NCBI GenBank assembly: GCA_902489645.1
Contig: CABUAW010000044.1
Location: 1-20,480, forward strand
DNA: 20,480 nt
Direction: 5' to 3'
From: an uncultured Lachnospiraceae bacterium
Lineage (GTDB): Bacteria > Bacillota > Clostridia > Lachnospirales > Lachnospiraceae
The notes under the pieces were generated by a model, which did no database searches, was not told the DNA's origin, and saw only the letters and a program-made list of their open reading frames with translations. Positions within the stretch are counted from its first letter, which is position 1. The number at the start of each line of letters is the position of its first letter. The position numbers and the translations under genes are program-made. Below are positions 7,826-14,135 of the stretch, in pieces.

Positions 7826-9360
7826 TTCTTTTCTCCTTCAGGGAGGGCTTTTTTACAATCAATGGCTTTACGGTCGGCCATGGCCGCAGAATAGCCGCCG
7901 TAAAGGTCATATGCGATGGCCTTAATCATTGCATAAACTTCAGGAAAACTGAGATGATTTTTCTCAGAAATATCCGCCACATCATCATTTTCAGGGTATG
8001 CATAGATGTGACCCTTCCAGGTGGTGTACTTAACATGGGCTTTACCCCAAGGCGTATCGACGGCACGAATTTCCCTCGGGAGAATCGTCCGCTCTACCGG
8101 ATATTTACGCAGGCCGATGGTTGTGGTATGTGTAAAAATAATATCTTCCATCTTTGGCACGAGTGACTCACGGCAGAGTACGGTCAACATCGTCGCCGGA
8201 CGGTTTTTCTTCATATATATTGGTGTTGTGTAGCAGTCCTGTGCGCCGGCTTCAAATAGCTGGTTAAAGGCAAAGGCAATGGCTTCACCGCTGCAGTCAT
8301 CCAGATTGGTCTCTATTTTCCAGATAGGTTCCAGGTCAACTTCCCGTTTTGGGAAATCAATTTCCCGTTCCTTTGGTTTTACCGTGGCCGGACGTTTTTC
8401 CGTATTCAGAGCAATTTCAAAGCTTTTTGGGCCGGAAGAGGTTTCTGCGGTTTCATTTGAAGTATCGGAGGAGGTTTCGGATGGCTTTTCATCGGAATCC
8501 TCAATCAGCATGGCGCGCAGGATGCTTGCCTTTTCGTATTCACGTTTTCCGGCGCCGATACCGGTTTTTAATACACGAAAATGCTCCGGCAGCCGATGTC
8601 CCGTTCGCAGAGCGGCGGCAATGGCAGCGCCGGTCGGCGTGACAAATTCTCCCTGAATATTCATCATGTGCATCGGAAGCTGATAGGCGGAGATAATATT
8701 GGCAACGGCCGGTACCGGAATCGGAAGAATACCGTGCTGGCAGCGGACGGTTCCCTGACCCTCATACAATTCAGAAACGATGACGTTTTGAATATCCAGA
8801 GCATCTATGCAGACGGCCAGAGCCACAACATCAACAATAGAGTCGATGGCGCCTACTTCATGAAAATGAACTTCATTCAGCGGTTTATTGTGAGCCTTGG
8901 CTTCCGCCTCTGCAATAATCTGAAAAATTTTCAAAGCAATAACCTTAGCCCGCCGGCGGATGCCGCTGCTGTTGATGATTGCCTGAATACTTTCGAGATT
9001 CCGGTGTTCATGGTGATGCTCATGTTCATGGGAATGTTCGTGTTCATGGTGGTGTTCGTGTTCATGGGAATGTTCATGTTCATGATGGTGTTCGTGTTCA
9101 TGGCGGTGTCCGGTTCCATGGAGGTATTCCATATCATGGTCATGGTTTTCGTGGGCCTTGTCCAGAATGACATCAAAATCACAGGCATCAATGCCGGATT
9201 TGTTGACCCGGGATATTTTCACCTGATATCCGTCAAGATTCAGGCTGTCTAAAGCGTTTAAAAGGTAGGAAGGCTCGACTCCGAGGTCAATCAGAGAAGC
9301 CACGGCCATGTCGCCGCTGATGCCGGAGTAACATTCCAGATATAAAGTTTTGTTGCGCAT
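7822..9360 (-). CDS. larC: LarC, nickel insertion protein (single-chain form)
   Basis: A 512-residue CTP-dependent nickel insertase that completes the nickel-pincer cofactor. The N-terminal half starts TLYLECYSGISGDM and contains HFHEVGAIDSIVDVV (residues 165-179). The C-terminal half starts near residue 345 with WKIETNLDDCSGE. A low-complexity Ser/Thr/Glu-rich linker (about residues 288-340) joins them. In L. plantarum the two halves are separate frames joined by programmed frameshift; here the frame is continuous. Residues 70-119 hold 25 histidines, encoded by a 36-bp tandem repeat, probably for nickel storage or capture. ATG at 9360 was chosen for its AGGGGG site; the GTG at 9402 is too close to the promoter. 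No LarB or LarA is in the window. Confidence 0.93.
   Translation of the reverse strand: MRNKTLYLECYSGISGDMAVASLIDLGVEPSYLLNALDSLNLDGYQVKISRVNKSGIDACDFDVILDKAHENHDHDMEYLHGTGHRHEHEHHHEHEHSHEHEHHHEHEHSHEHEHHHEHRNLESIQAIINSSGIRRRAKVIALKIFQIIAEAEAKAHNKPLNEVHFHEVGAIDSIVDVVALAVCIDALDIQNVIVSELYEGQGTVRCQHGILPIPVPAVANIISAYQLPMHMMNIQGEFVTPTGAAIAAALRTGHRLPEHFRVLKTGIGAGKREYEKASILRAMLIEDSDEKPSETSSDTSNETAETSSGPKSFEIALNTEKRPATVKPKEREIDFPKREVDLEPIWKIETNLDDCSGEAIAFAFNQLFEAGAQDCYTTPIYMKKNRPATMLTVLCRESLVPKMEDIIFTHTTTIGLRKYPVERTILPREIRAVDTPWGKAHVKYTTWKGHIYAYPENDDVADISEKNHLSFPEVYAMIKAIAYDLYGGYSAAMADRKAIDCKKALPEGEKK
9004..9102 (-). repeat. 36-bp tandem repeat coding for the His-rich stretch of LarC
   Basis: About 2.8 copies of a 36-bp unit coding for HEHEHHHEHEHS lie inside larC. 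The copies differ at synonymous third positions (CAT/CAC, GAA/GAG), and the last ends as HEHEHHHEHR. This indicates in-frame expansion with the protein sequence kept under selection. Copy number is likely to vary between strains. Confidence 0.9.
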
Positions 9361-9392
9361 AATAATAACCCCCTTGCTGCAAATATACGCTA

Positions 9393-9421
9393 AATATACC
9401 ACAAAAACAGACGAAGAGCAA
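9393..9421 (-). promoter_or_regulatory. Promoter of larC-larE
   Basis: Read on the minus strand: -35 TTGCTC (9421-9416), 17-base spacer, -10 TATATT (9398-9393) with a TGG extension just before the -10 box. The predicted start near 9386 leaves a leader of about 26 bases before the larC ATG. The GTG at 9402, in frame with larC, would be upstream of the transcript start, supporting the ATG at 9360. Confidence 0.65.
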
Positions 9422-9426
9422 CTTAC

Positions 9427-9459
9427 CAGCCATCCCGGTTGGCTGCCAAAAATACGTAT
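9427..9459. promoter_or_regulatory. Cluster of palindromes between larC and mazG
   Basis: Three symmetrical elements overlap or adjoin in the divergent region: CAGCCA-7 bases-TGGCTG (9427-9445), TTGGC-T-GCCAA (9439-9449) and ATACGTAT (9452-9459). They start 6 bases upstream of the larC -35 box and end 42 bases before the mazG -35 box. This position would suit an operator, for example for a nickel- or lactate-responsive regulator, but no known site is matched. They could be chance. Confidence 0.3.
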
Positions 9460-9500
9460 GCACAGGGTCGGCGGGCGGAATATGAGGTGCGGAGAAAAAT

Positions 9501-9530
9501 TTGACAGTGAGGCATATATCAGGGTAGAAT
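9501..9530 (+). promoter_or_regulatory. Promoter of the mazG-hup-rqcP block
   Basis: Perfect -35 TTGACA (9501-9506), 18-base spacer, -10 TAGAAT (9525-9530). Transcription should begin near 9537. The leader of about 64 bases holds a short TCCCG-TGGC-CGGGA hairpin (9564-9577) ahead of the mazG ribosome site. Confidence 0.75.
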
Positions 9531-9600
9531 AACCCTGTAGATAAATGAATGATTGAGGAAATGTCCCGTGGCCGGGAACAGAAAAAGGGAGTAGAAACGG

Positions 9601-10413
9601 ATGGAAAATAAAACAGAATATTCATTTGAGGACTTTGAGCAGATAATTGCGCGTTTGAGAGCCAAGGACGGCTGTCCGTGGGACCAGGTTCAGACCCATG
9701 AAAGTCTCAGGGACGGTATGCTTGAGGAAGCCTATGAAGTGGCGGAGGGTATTGATACGTATCAGGCGACAGGCGATGACCGTAACCTTTGCGAAGAGTT
9801 AGGCGATGTGCTGATGCAGGTGGTCATGCATGCACGGATTGCCGAAGAAGAAGGAAGATTTACGATGAAGGACGTTATTCGTGGGATTTCCGAGAAGATG
9901 ATTCGGCGTCATCCCCATGTTTTTGGTACGGCGAAAGCGGATACACCGGAGGAGGTTCTGGAAAACTGGGAAGAGATTAAGCAGCAGGAAAAGCATGAGG
10001 AGACCATTACCCAGGGGATGAAACGGGTGGCGAAGGCGCTGCCGGCCAATATCCGCGCTGCCAAGGTCCAGAAAAAGGCCGCCAAGGTTGGGTTTGATTT
10101 TGAAGATTATCGGCAGACGGCCCGGAAAGTGGAGGAAGAACTTCAGGAGGTTCTGGAAGCTGCCGAAAAAGGCCCTTCAAAAGCCGTTTTCGAGGAATTC
10201 GGGGACTTAATGTTTTCGGCGGTGAATTTGTCCCGCTTTTTGGACGTAAATGCCGAAAATGCCTTGACAAATGCAACGGAAAAGTTTATAAATAGATTTG
10301 AGTATATTGAGGGAACTGCCCAAAAACGGGGGTTGGACCTCAAACATATGACCATCGGAGAGATGGATGAATTATGGAGTGAAATTAAACATTTGGAAGA
10401 TGTTGATGTTTAA
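9601..10413 (+). CDS. mazG: MazG nucleoside triphosphate pyrophosphohydrolase
   Basis: Cytoplasmic house-cleaning enzyme (270 residues) that hydrolyses NTPs, including non-standard ones, to NMP and pyrophosphate. Two MazG domains are visible. The N-terminal one has RAKDGCPWDQVQTHESLR (residues 20-37), EEAYE (42-46), EELGD (65-69) and the RRHPHVFG motif (102-109). The C-terminal one has EEELQEV and EEFGDLMFSAVN. Length equals the E. coli type (263). It corresponds to the C-terminal part of B. subtilis YabN, which carries an extra methyltransferase domain missing here. The ATG at 9601 has an AGGGAG site. It is the first gene of a block conserved as far as ftsH. Confidence 0.96.
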   Translation: MENKTEYSFEDFEQIIARLRAKDGCPWDQVQTHESLRDGMLEEAYEVAEGIDTYQATGDDRNLCEELGDVLMQVVMHARIAEEEGRFTMKDVIRGISEKMIRRHPHVFGTAKADTPEEVLENWEEIKQQEKHEETITQGMKRVAKALPANIRAAKVQKKAAKVGFDFEDYRQTARKVEEELQEVLEAAEKGPSKAVFEEFGDLMFSAVNLSRFLDVNAENALTNATEKFINRFEYIEGTAQKRGLDLKHMTIGEMDELWSEIKHLEDVDV

Positions 10414-10443
10414 GGAAAAGGAAATTCAAGGAGGAGTATTAGA

Positions 10444-10722
10444 ATGAACAAAACAGAATTGATTGCAGCTATGGCAGAACAGGCAGAATTATCCAAGAAA
10501 GACGCAGAAAAAGCTTTAAAGGCTTTTGTAGATATTGTAGGCGAAGAACTGAAAAAAGGTGAAAAGGTTCAGATGGTTGGTTTCGGAACTTTTGAAATCA
10601 GCGAAAGACCGGCCAGAGAAGGAAGAAATCCTCAGACAGGTGAAACTATGAAGATTGAAGCTTCGAAAGCTCCGAAATTCAAAGCCGGCAAAGCCTTAAA
10701 AGACCTGGTAAATAATAAATAA
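10444..10722 (+). CDS. hup: HU family DNA-binding protein
   Basis: Nucleoid-associated protein of 92 residues that binds and bends DNA as a dimer. The N-terminal helices start MNKTELIAAMAEQAELSKKD; GFGTFEISERPAREGRNPQTGE forms the arm that enters the minor groove, with the conserved RNPQTGE and its proline. Length is standard. A strong AAGGAGGAG site precedes the ATG. It lies 30 bases after mazG and 4 bases before rqcP. This HU insertion between mazG and rqcP is absent from B. subtilis. Confidence 0.97.
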   Translation: MNKTELIAAMAEQAELSKKDAEKALKAFVDIVGEELKKGEKVQMVGFGTFEISERPAREGRNPQTGETMKIEASKAPKFKAGKALKDLVNNK

Positions 10723-10726
10723 TCCG

Positions 10727-10966
10727 ATGCGGTTAGATAAATTTTTAAAAGTATCCCGTTTGATTAAGCGCCGGACGGTGGCGAATGAAGCCTGTGATGC
10801 GGGGCGCGTATCAGTAAACGGCAAACCGGCCAAGGCCGGGGCGTCCGTAAAAGCCGGAGATATTATTGAAATCGGATTTGGAACCCGGACGGTGAAGGTT
10901 GAAGTCCTGAATGTGGCCGAGACGGTGCGCAAGGAAGAAGCTAAGGAACTGTTCAGGTATTTATAA
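10727..10966 (+). CDS. rqcP: RqcP, S4-domain ribosome quality control protein
   Basis: A 79-residue protein that is mostly a single S4 RNA-binding domain: MRLDKFLKVSRLIKRRTVANEACDAGRVSVNGKPAKAG (region), then a strand-rich end. It is the YabO/RqcP family, related to heat-shock protein Hsp15. In B. subtilis RqcP binds 23S rRNA and peptidyl-tRNA on stalled 50S subunits and helps RqcH add alanine tails. The order mazG-(hup)-rqcP-yabP-yabQ-divIC supports the call. The ATG is only 4 bases after the hup stop, and the bases before it are A/T-rich with no recognisable ribosome site. Translation probably depends on reinitiation or coupling from hup. Confidence 0.93.
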   Translation: MRLDKFLKVSRLIKRRTVANEACDAGRVSVNGKPAKAGASVKAGDIIEIGFGTRTVKVEVLNVAETVRKEEAKELFRYL

Positions 10967-10995
10967 GAATATTAGAGAAAGCCTTTCCATATATA
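10967..10995 (+). promoter_or_regulatory. Candidate sigma-E promoter of yabP-yabQ
   Basis: GAATATT (10967-10973), exactly 14 bases, then CATATATA (10988-10995). The first box fits all seven positions of the mother-cell sigma-E -35 consensus (KMATATT) and the second fits most of the CATACAHT -10 consensus. It starts directly after the rqcP stop and would give a leader of about 36 bases to the yabP ATG. The B. subtilis yabP-yabQ genes are known sigma-E targets. Confidence 0.6.
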
Positions 10996-10996
10996 T

Positions 10997-11016
10997 AGAT
11001 TAACTTAAAGTAATCT
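10997..11016 (+). promoter_or_regulatory. Inverted repeat in the yabP leader
   Basis: AGATTAACTT and AAGTAATCT form a nearly perfect inverted repeat (one unpaired base) just downstream of the candidate sigma-E promoter, over its predicted start of transcription. It could be a regulator site or a small 5' hairpin. No T-run follows at once, so it is not a terminator. Confidence 0.3.
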
Positions 11017-11038
11017 GAGTGTATGGGGAGGTTTTTTT

Positions 11039-11323
11039 ATGGATGAGAGAATCGGTGGAAAGAACCATAAGCTGGCTCTGTTTAACCGGAGCAGCGCCCA
11101 GATGACGGGGGTACTGGACGTTATATCCTTCGATACCAATGAGATTGTTATGGATACGGAAGATGGGTTGTTGATGATTCGGGGTGAGGAGCTTCATGTA
11201 AACCACCTGACGTTGGAAAAGGGCGAGGTAAATATCGACGGTCATGTAGACAGCCTCATTTATTCAAACAATCAGAAGCTTCCTAAAAATCCTGAAAAGG
11301 GTTTGGGACGGCTCTTCCGTTAA
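11039..11323 (+). CDS. yabP: Sporulation protein YabP
   Basis: A 94-residue protein needed in the mother cell during spore formation in B. subtilis, where yabP is under sigma-E. The sequence is typical: HKLALFNRSSAQMTGVLDV, then SFDTNEIVMDTEDGLLMIRGEELHVNHLTLEKGEVNIDGHVDSL as a beta-rich core (residues 31-74), with a short basic tail. There is no signal peptide or membrane segment. It has a GGGGAGG site and ATG at 11039. It is followed 3 bases later by yabQ, which is the usual pair. Biochemical role is not known. Confidence 0.94.
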   Translation: MDERIGGKNHKLALFNRSSAQMTGVLDVISFDTNEIVMDTEDGLLMIRGEELHVNHLTLEKGEVNIDGHVDSLIYSNNQKLPKNPEKGLGRLFR

Positions 11324-11326
11324 TCG

Positions 11327-11707
11327 ATGAGCGCGGAGGTCCAAAGCCAGTTTTATCTTTTCTTTCTGGCTTGTTTCTGGGGAATCGGCCTGTGTTTCAT
11401 TTACGATGCTTTAAGGATTTTACGCCGGCTTGTCCGACATTCCATATGGTGGATGAATGTGGAAGATATCTTATACTGGATGGGAATGACGGCCTGGCTA
11501 TTCTATCTTTTATTCACGTATAACCGGGGAGAAATACGAAGCTTTACCATTGCCGGATTGTTGGTCGGAAGTATATTTTATTTAAAAACCATCAGTCCCG
11601 TCTATATAGCAATTATTTGTTGGATATTGAAGCCGTTTTTTCGCCTGTTTTCAAAGATTTTGTCTCTTTTGCGGAAATTCCGGCATAATTCGGAGAATAA
11701 CCATTGA
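11327..11707 (+). CDS. yabQ: Spore cortex biosynthesis protein YabQ
   Basis: A 126-residue integral membrane protein; in B. subtilis YabQ is required for the spore cortex and localises to the membrane around the forespore. About four hydrophobic segments are visible: residues 8-28 (FYLFFLACFWGIG...), 45-63 (ILYWMGMTAWLFYLLF), 71-86 and 89-107. The C-terminal tail is basic. The FIYDALRILRR motif after the first segment is common in the family. It has no good ribosome site of its own and starts 3 bases after yabP, so translation is probably coupled. Its stop codon overlaps the -35 box of the divIC promoter. Confidence 0.92.
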   Translation: MSAEVQSQFYLFFLACFWGIGLCFIYDALRILRRLVRHSIWWMNVEDILYWMGMTAWLFYLLFTYNRGEIRSFTIAGLLVGSIFYLKTISPVYIAIICWILKPFFRLFSKILSLLRKFRHNSENNH

Positions 11708-11732
11708 AAAATTTGGCGGAAACAGGTACAAT
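11704..11732 (+). promoter_or_regulatory. Vegetative promoter of divIC
   Basis: -35 TTGAAA (11704-11709), 17-base spacer, -10 TACAAT (11727-11732), giving a predicted start near 11739 and a leader of about 38 bases. The -35 box overlaps the yabQ stop codon. It would let the cell-division gene be expressed in growing cells independently of the sporulation pair upstream. Confidence 0.65.
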
Positions 11733-11776
11733 GTAAATCGATAATAGTTTTTGGTAAAGATTTCAGGTGAAAATAT

Positions 11777-12088
11777 ATGGCAAATAAAACAACAAGACGC
11801 AGAGTACGGCGGCGTAACCGGAGCGGCATGGCGATAATCGCCTGCGTAGTTCTTATTCTTTGCGTTGTTCTTATGTATAACAGTGTTAAAATGAATGAAA
11901 AATTAAATGGATACAGGGCAACCGTAGAAGAACTTCAGGAGCAGATTGAAGAACAGAATGAAGTTAAGGCGGCTTTGGAAAATAAAGAAGCCTATATGAA
12001 TTCGGATGAGTATTATAAGGAACTGGCCCGGGAGAAACTTGGTCTGGCCGGTTCGGACGATATTGTCTTTAAAAAAGGCGGCGAGTAA
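11777..12088 (+). CDS. divIC: Septum formation initiator, DivIC/FtsB family
   Basis: A 103-residue bitopic membrane protein of the divisome that works with FtsL and DivIB/FtsQ. A strongly basic N-terminus (TTRRRVRRRNR) faces the cytoplasm, followed by one membrane segment at residues 18-34, a coiled coil at about 38-72, and the conserved C-terminal motif YYKELAREKLGLAGSDDIVF. AGGTGA lies 7 bases before the ATG. Position between yabQ and spoIIE matches divIC in B. subtilis, except that the next gene there, yabR, is missing. The following 128 bases (12089-12216) hold no gene and no clear terminator. Confidence 0.93.
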   Translation: MANKTTRRRVRRRNRSGMAIIACVVLILCVVLMYNSVKMNEKLNGYRATVEELQEQIEEQNEVKAALENKEAYMNSDEYYKELAREKLGLAGSDDIVFKKGGE

Positions 12089-12216
12089 GACCGGAGGCGA
12101 ATGAGACCCCGGACGGATAAAAAGGCGGCGAAGGTCGATGGATTGTGAGCAATTAGCATGTCTCCAAAACATAGGATGTTAATGTCTAAAGGCAGGCACT
12201 TGTGGGAGGGATATAA

Positions 12217-14097
12217 ATGAAACGAATCCATATTCGTCAATGGATGGTCATATTATTGAGCGGATTTTTGCAGCAGCCGGTGTCCGGAATGATGAATCCG
12301 TTGGGCATCGCCTATTTCGCTGCAGCTTATATGTGGCCGGAGCATCGAAGTCTGCTGCCCGTAATATCTCTGATTGGTATGGCGGCGGGGATTCCGCAGA
12401 CGATGCTGTTAAAATATTTGGGAATACTTATCGGTATCATGCTCATAACTTATATACTGGAATGGAAAAAGGCTTGGGTCAGCCAGCAGGAAATGCTACT
12501 GATGTTAAGTCTTTTAATTTTATCCGCAGATGTGGGATACGGAATGGCCGGAGAAGGGATTTCATGGGCGACGGCGGGGCGGCTGTTTCGATTTGGCGCC
12601 ATCGAGGCCATATTTGGCGCGGTCGGCTTTGCCCTTTTTTATTCCATTATGAAAGTATTTCTCAAGGAGAGAGAACGGGAAGCGCCGGTTATTGAGAAGG
12701 AAAATGAAGAAAATTTTATTCGATGCCGATTGGGAGATATGGCGTCATCTTTTCGGAAGCTCTCGCATATACTGACGAATGAGATTCCTGAAAAGGAAGG
12801 TTTATCGGAAGGCGAAGTGGCACAGGCATTTTCAGAGGTGACGGAAAACATGTGTGCCGCCTGCGGCCGCCGGCAGCACTGCTGGGAAAAAGAATATTAC
12901 GATACGTGCCATTCAGCGTACAACCTGCTTCATATATTTTCGGAAAACGGACAAGTTGACCGGAAACAGGTGCCGCCCAGTTTTCGGCGCCGATGCATAA
13001 ATATAGATGGTTTCCTGAAAGAAACAAATCGGGTCATGCAGATGGCCAGTATGAATTTGAGATGGCAGAATCGGCTGAATGAAAACCGTCTGGCATTTGC
13101 CGGACAGATGGGTGAGATTGCGGAAATTATGGACGACCTTTCATTGGAACTGGCTGAGAGAAAAGAGAGTTCTAAGAAACTTTCGGATGTGCTGATTCAC
13201 AAGCTGGAAAAAAGGCGTTTGAAAATAAAAAAGATTTCGGTAACCGACGAGGGAAGCCATGGGCGACGGCAAAAAATTTATATGATTGCCAAAATGCGCC
13301 GGGGGCGATGCATCACGGTGAAGGAGCTGGCGGAGCTGGTCAGCGGGGCCGCCGGGCAGCGGTTTGTTCCCGAAAAAGACAGCCCGGAGGTTGTGGGAAA
13401 GAAATATACGGTTTTTGAATTGGTGGAGGATACGAAGTACCGGTTAATACAGGGGGTGGCCCGACAGCCGAAGGCGGGCGAGCCGGTCAACGGAGACAGC
13501 TATGCGTTCATATATTTGGATTCGGGACAGGTTCTTATGTCCCTGTCCGACGGGATGGGCAGCGGCGAAAAGGCAAAAGAGGAAAGCGAGTTGATGATTA
13601 ATCTCCTGGAACAGATGGTAGATACGGGATTTGCGCGCAGGTCAGCGCTGCGGATGATTAATTCCGTTATGATGTTTCATGGGGACAGGCAGTTGTTTTC
13701 TTCAATGGATTTGAGTGTGATTGACCTTTACAGCGGTATTTGTGAATTTATAAAAGTCGGCGCTTCTTCCACGTTTATCAAACGGGGAGAAAAGGTAGAG
13801 TGTGTTACCTCCGGTTCCCTGCCGATGGGAGTATTCCCGGAGATGGATTGTGAAGGCTTTTGCAGAAATTTATTCGATGGTGATGTGATTGTTATGGTAA
13901 CCGACGGCGTGGTCAATCGTTTCAGTCATGGCAATGAAGCGATATGCGATTTGCTTTCGGAGATGGATTTGACGAATCCGAATACGATGGCGTCGGAGAT
14001 TTTAAATGAGGCCCTGGACAGGCCGGGAGAGGTGCAGCAGGACGACATGACGGTTCTTGTATGCACGGTTTGTAAGAAATCAGCGGCTGTGTTATGA
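12217..14097 (+). CDS. spoIIE: Stage II sporulation protein E (SpoIIE)
   Basis: Membrane-bound serine phosphatase (626 residues) that dephosphorylates SpoIIAA and so activates sigma-F in the forespore; it also acts at the polar septum. The N-terminal 155 or so residues hold about four to five membrane segments, fewer than the ten in B. subtilis SpoIIE (827 aa). A regulatory region has a cysteine cluster, C213-x2-C216-x5-C222 and C231. The PP2C phosphatase domain covers about residues 420-620, with metal-binding acidic residues in NGDSY, SDGMGSG (D445), VTDGV (D563) and QDDMTV (D609, D610). GGGAGGG precedes the ATG at 12217. The stop overlaps the ATG at 14094 (ATGA), although the likelier tilS start is at 14136. 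Confidence 0.95.
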   Translation: MKRIHIRQWMVILLSGFLQQPVSGMMNPLGIAYFAAAYMWPEHRSLLPVISLIGMAAGIPQTMLLKYLGILIGIMLITYILEWKKAWVSQQEMLLMLSLLILSADVGYGMAGEGISWATAGRLFRFGAIEAIFGAVGFALFYSIMKVFLKEREREAPVIEKENEENFIRCRLGDMASSFRKLSHILTNEIPEKEGLSEGEVAQAFSEVTENMCAACGRRQHCWEKEYYDTCHSAYNLLHIFSENGQVDRKQVPPSFRRRCINIDGFLKETNRVMQMASMNLRWQNRLNENRLAFAGQMGEIAEIMDDLSLELAERKESSKKLSDVLIHKLEKRRLKIKKISVTDEGSHGRRQKIYMIAKMRRGRCITVKELAELVSGAAGQRFVPEKDSPEVVGKKYTVFELVEDTKYRLIQGVARQPKAGEPVNGDSYAFIYLDSGQVLMSLSDGMGSGEKAKEESELMINLLEQMVDTGFARRSALRMINSVMMFHGDRQLFSSMDLSVIDLYSGICEFIKVGASSTFIKRGEKVECVTSGSLPMGVFPEMDCEGFCRNLFDGDVIVMVTDGVVNRFSHGNEAICDLLSEMDLTNPNTMASEILNEALDRPGEVQQDDMTVLVCTVCKKSAAVL

Positions 14098-14135
14098 TGC
14101 GTTTGTCGATTGAGTATAGAAAAGGAGCGTTGGGA

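Noticed and set aside
9004..9102. Short regular repeats as a CRISPR-like array
   Set aside because: The repeats are coding, contiguous without spacers, and in frame in larC.
8581..9252. Long plus-strand reading frame of 223 codons opposite larC, rich in Met/Phe/Val repeats
   Set aside because: It is the shadow of the His/Glu repeat of LarC read on the other strand; it has no ribosome site, and larC is well supported.
12144..12160. ATTGTGAGCAATTAGC resembling half of a lac operator
   Set aside because: Only a short partial match in an unrelated organism; no symmetrical second half.
12164..12189. TGTCTCC and TGTCTAA as possible Spo0A boxes before spoIIE
   Set aside because: TGTCTAA matches six of seven positions, but it lies too close to the start codon for an activator site, and I could not place a convincing promoter beside it.
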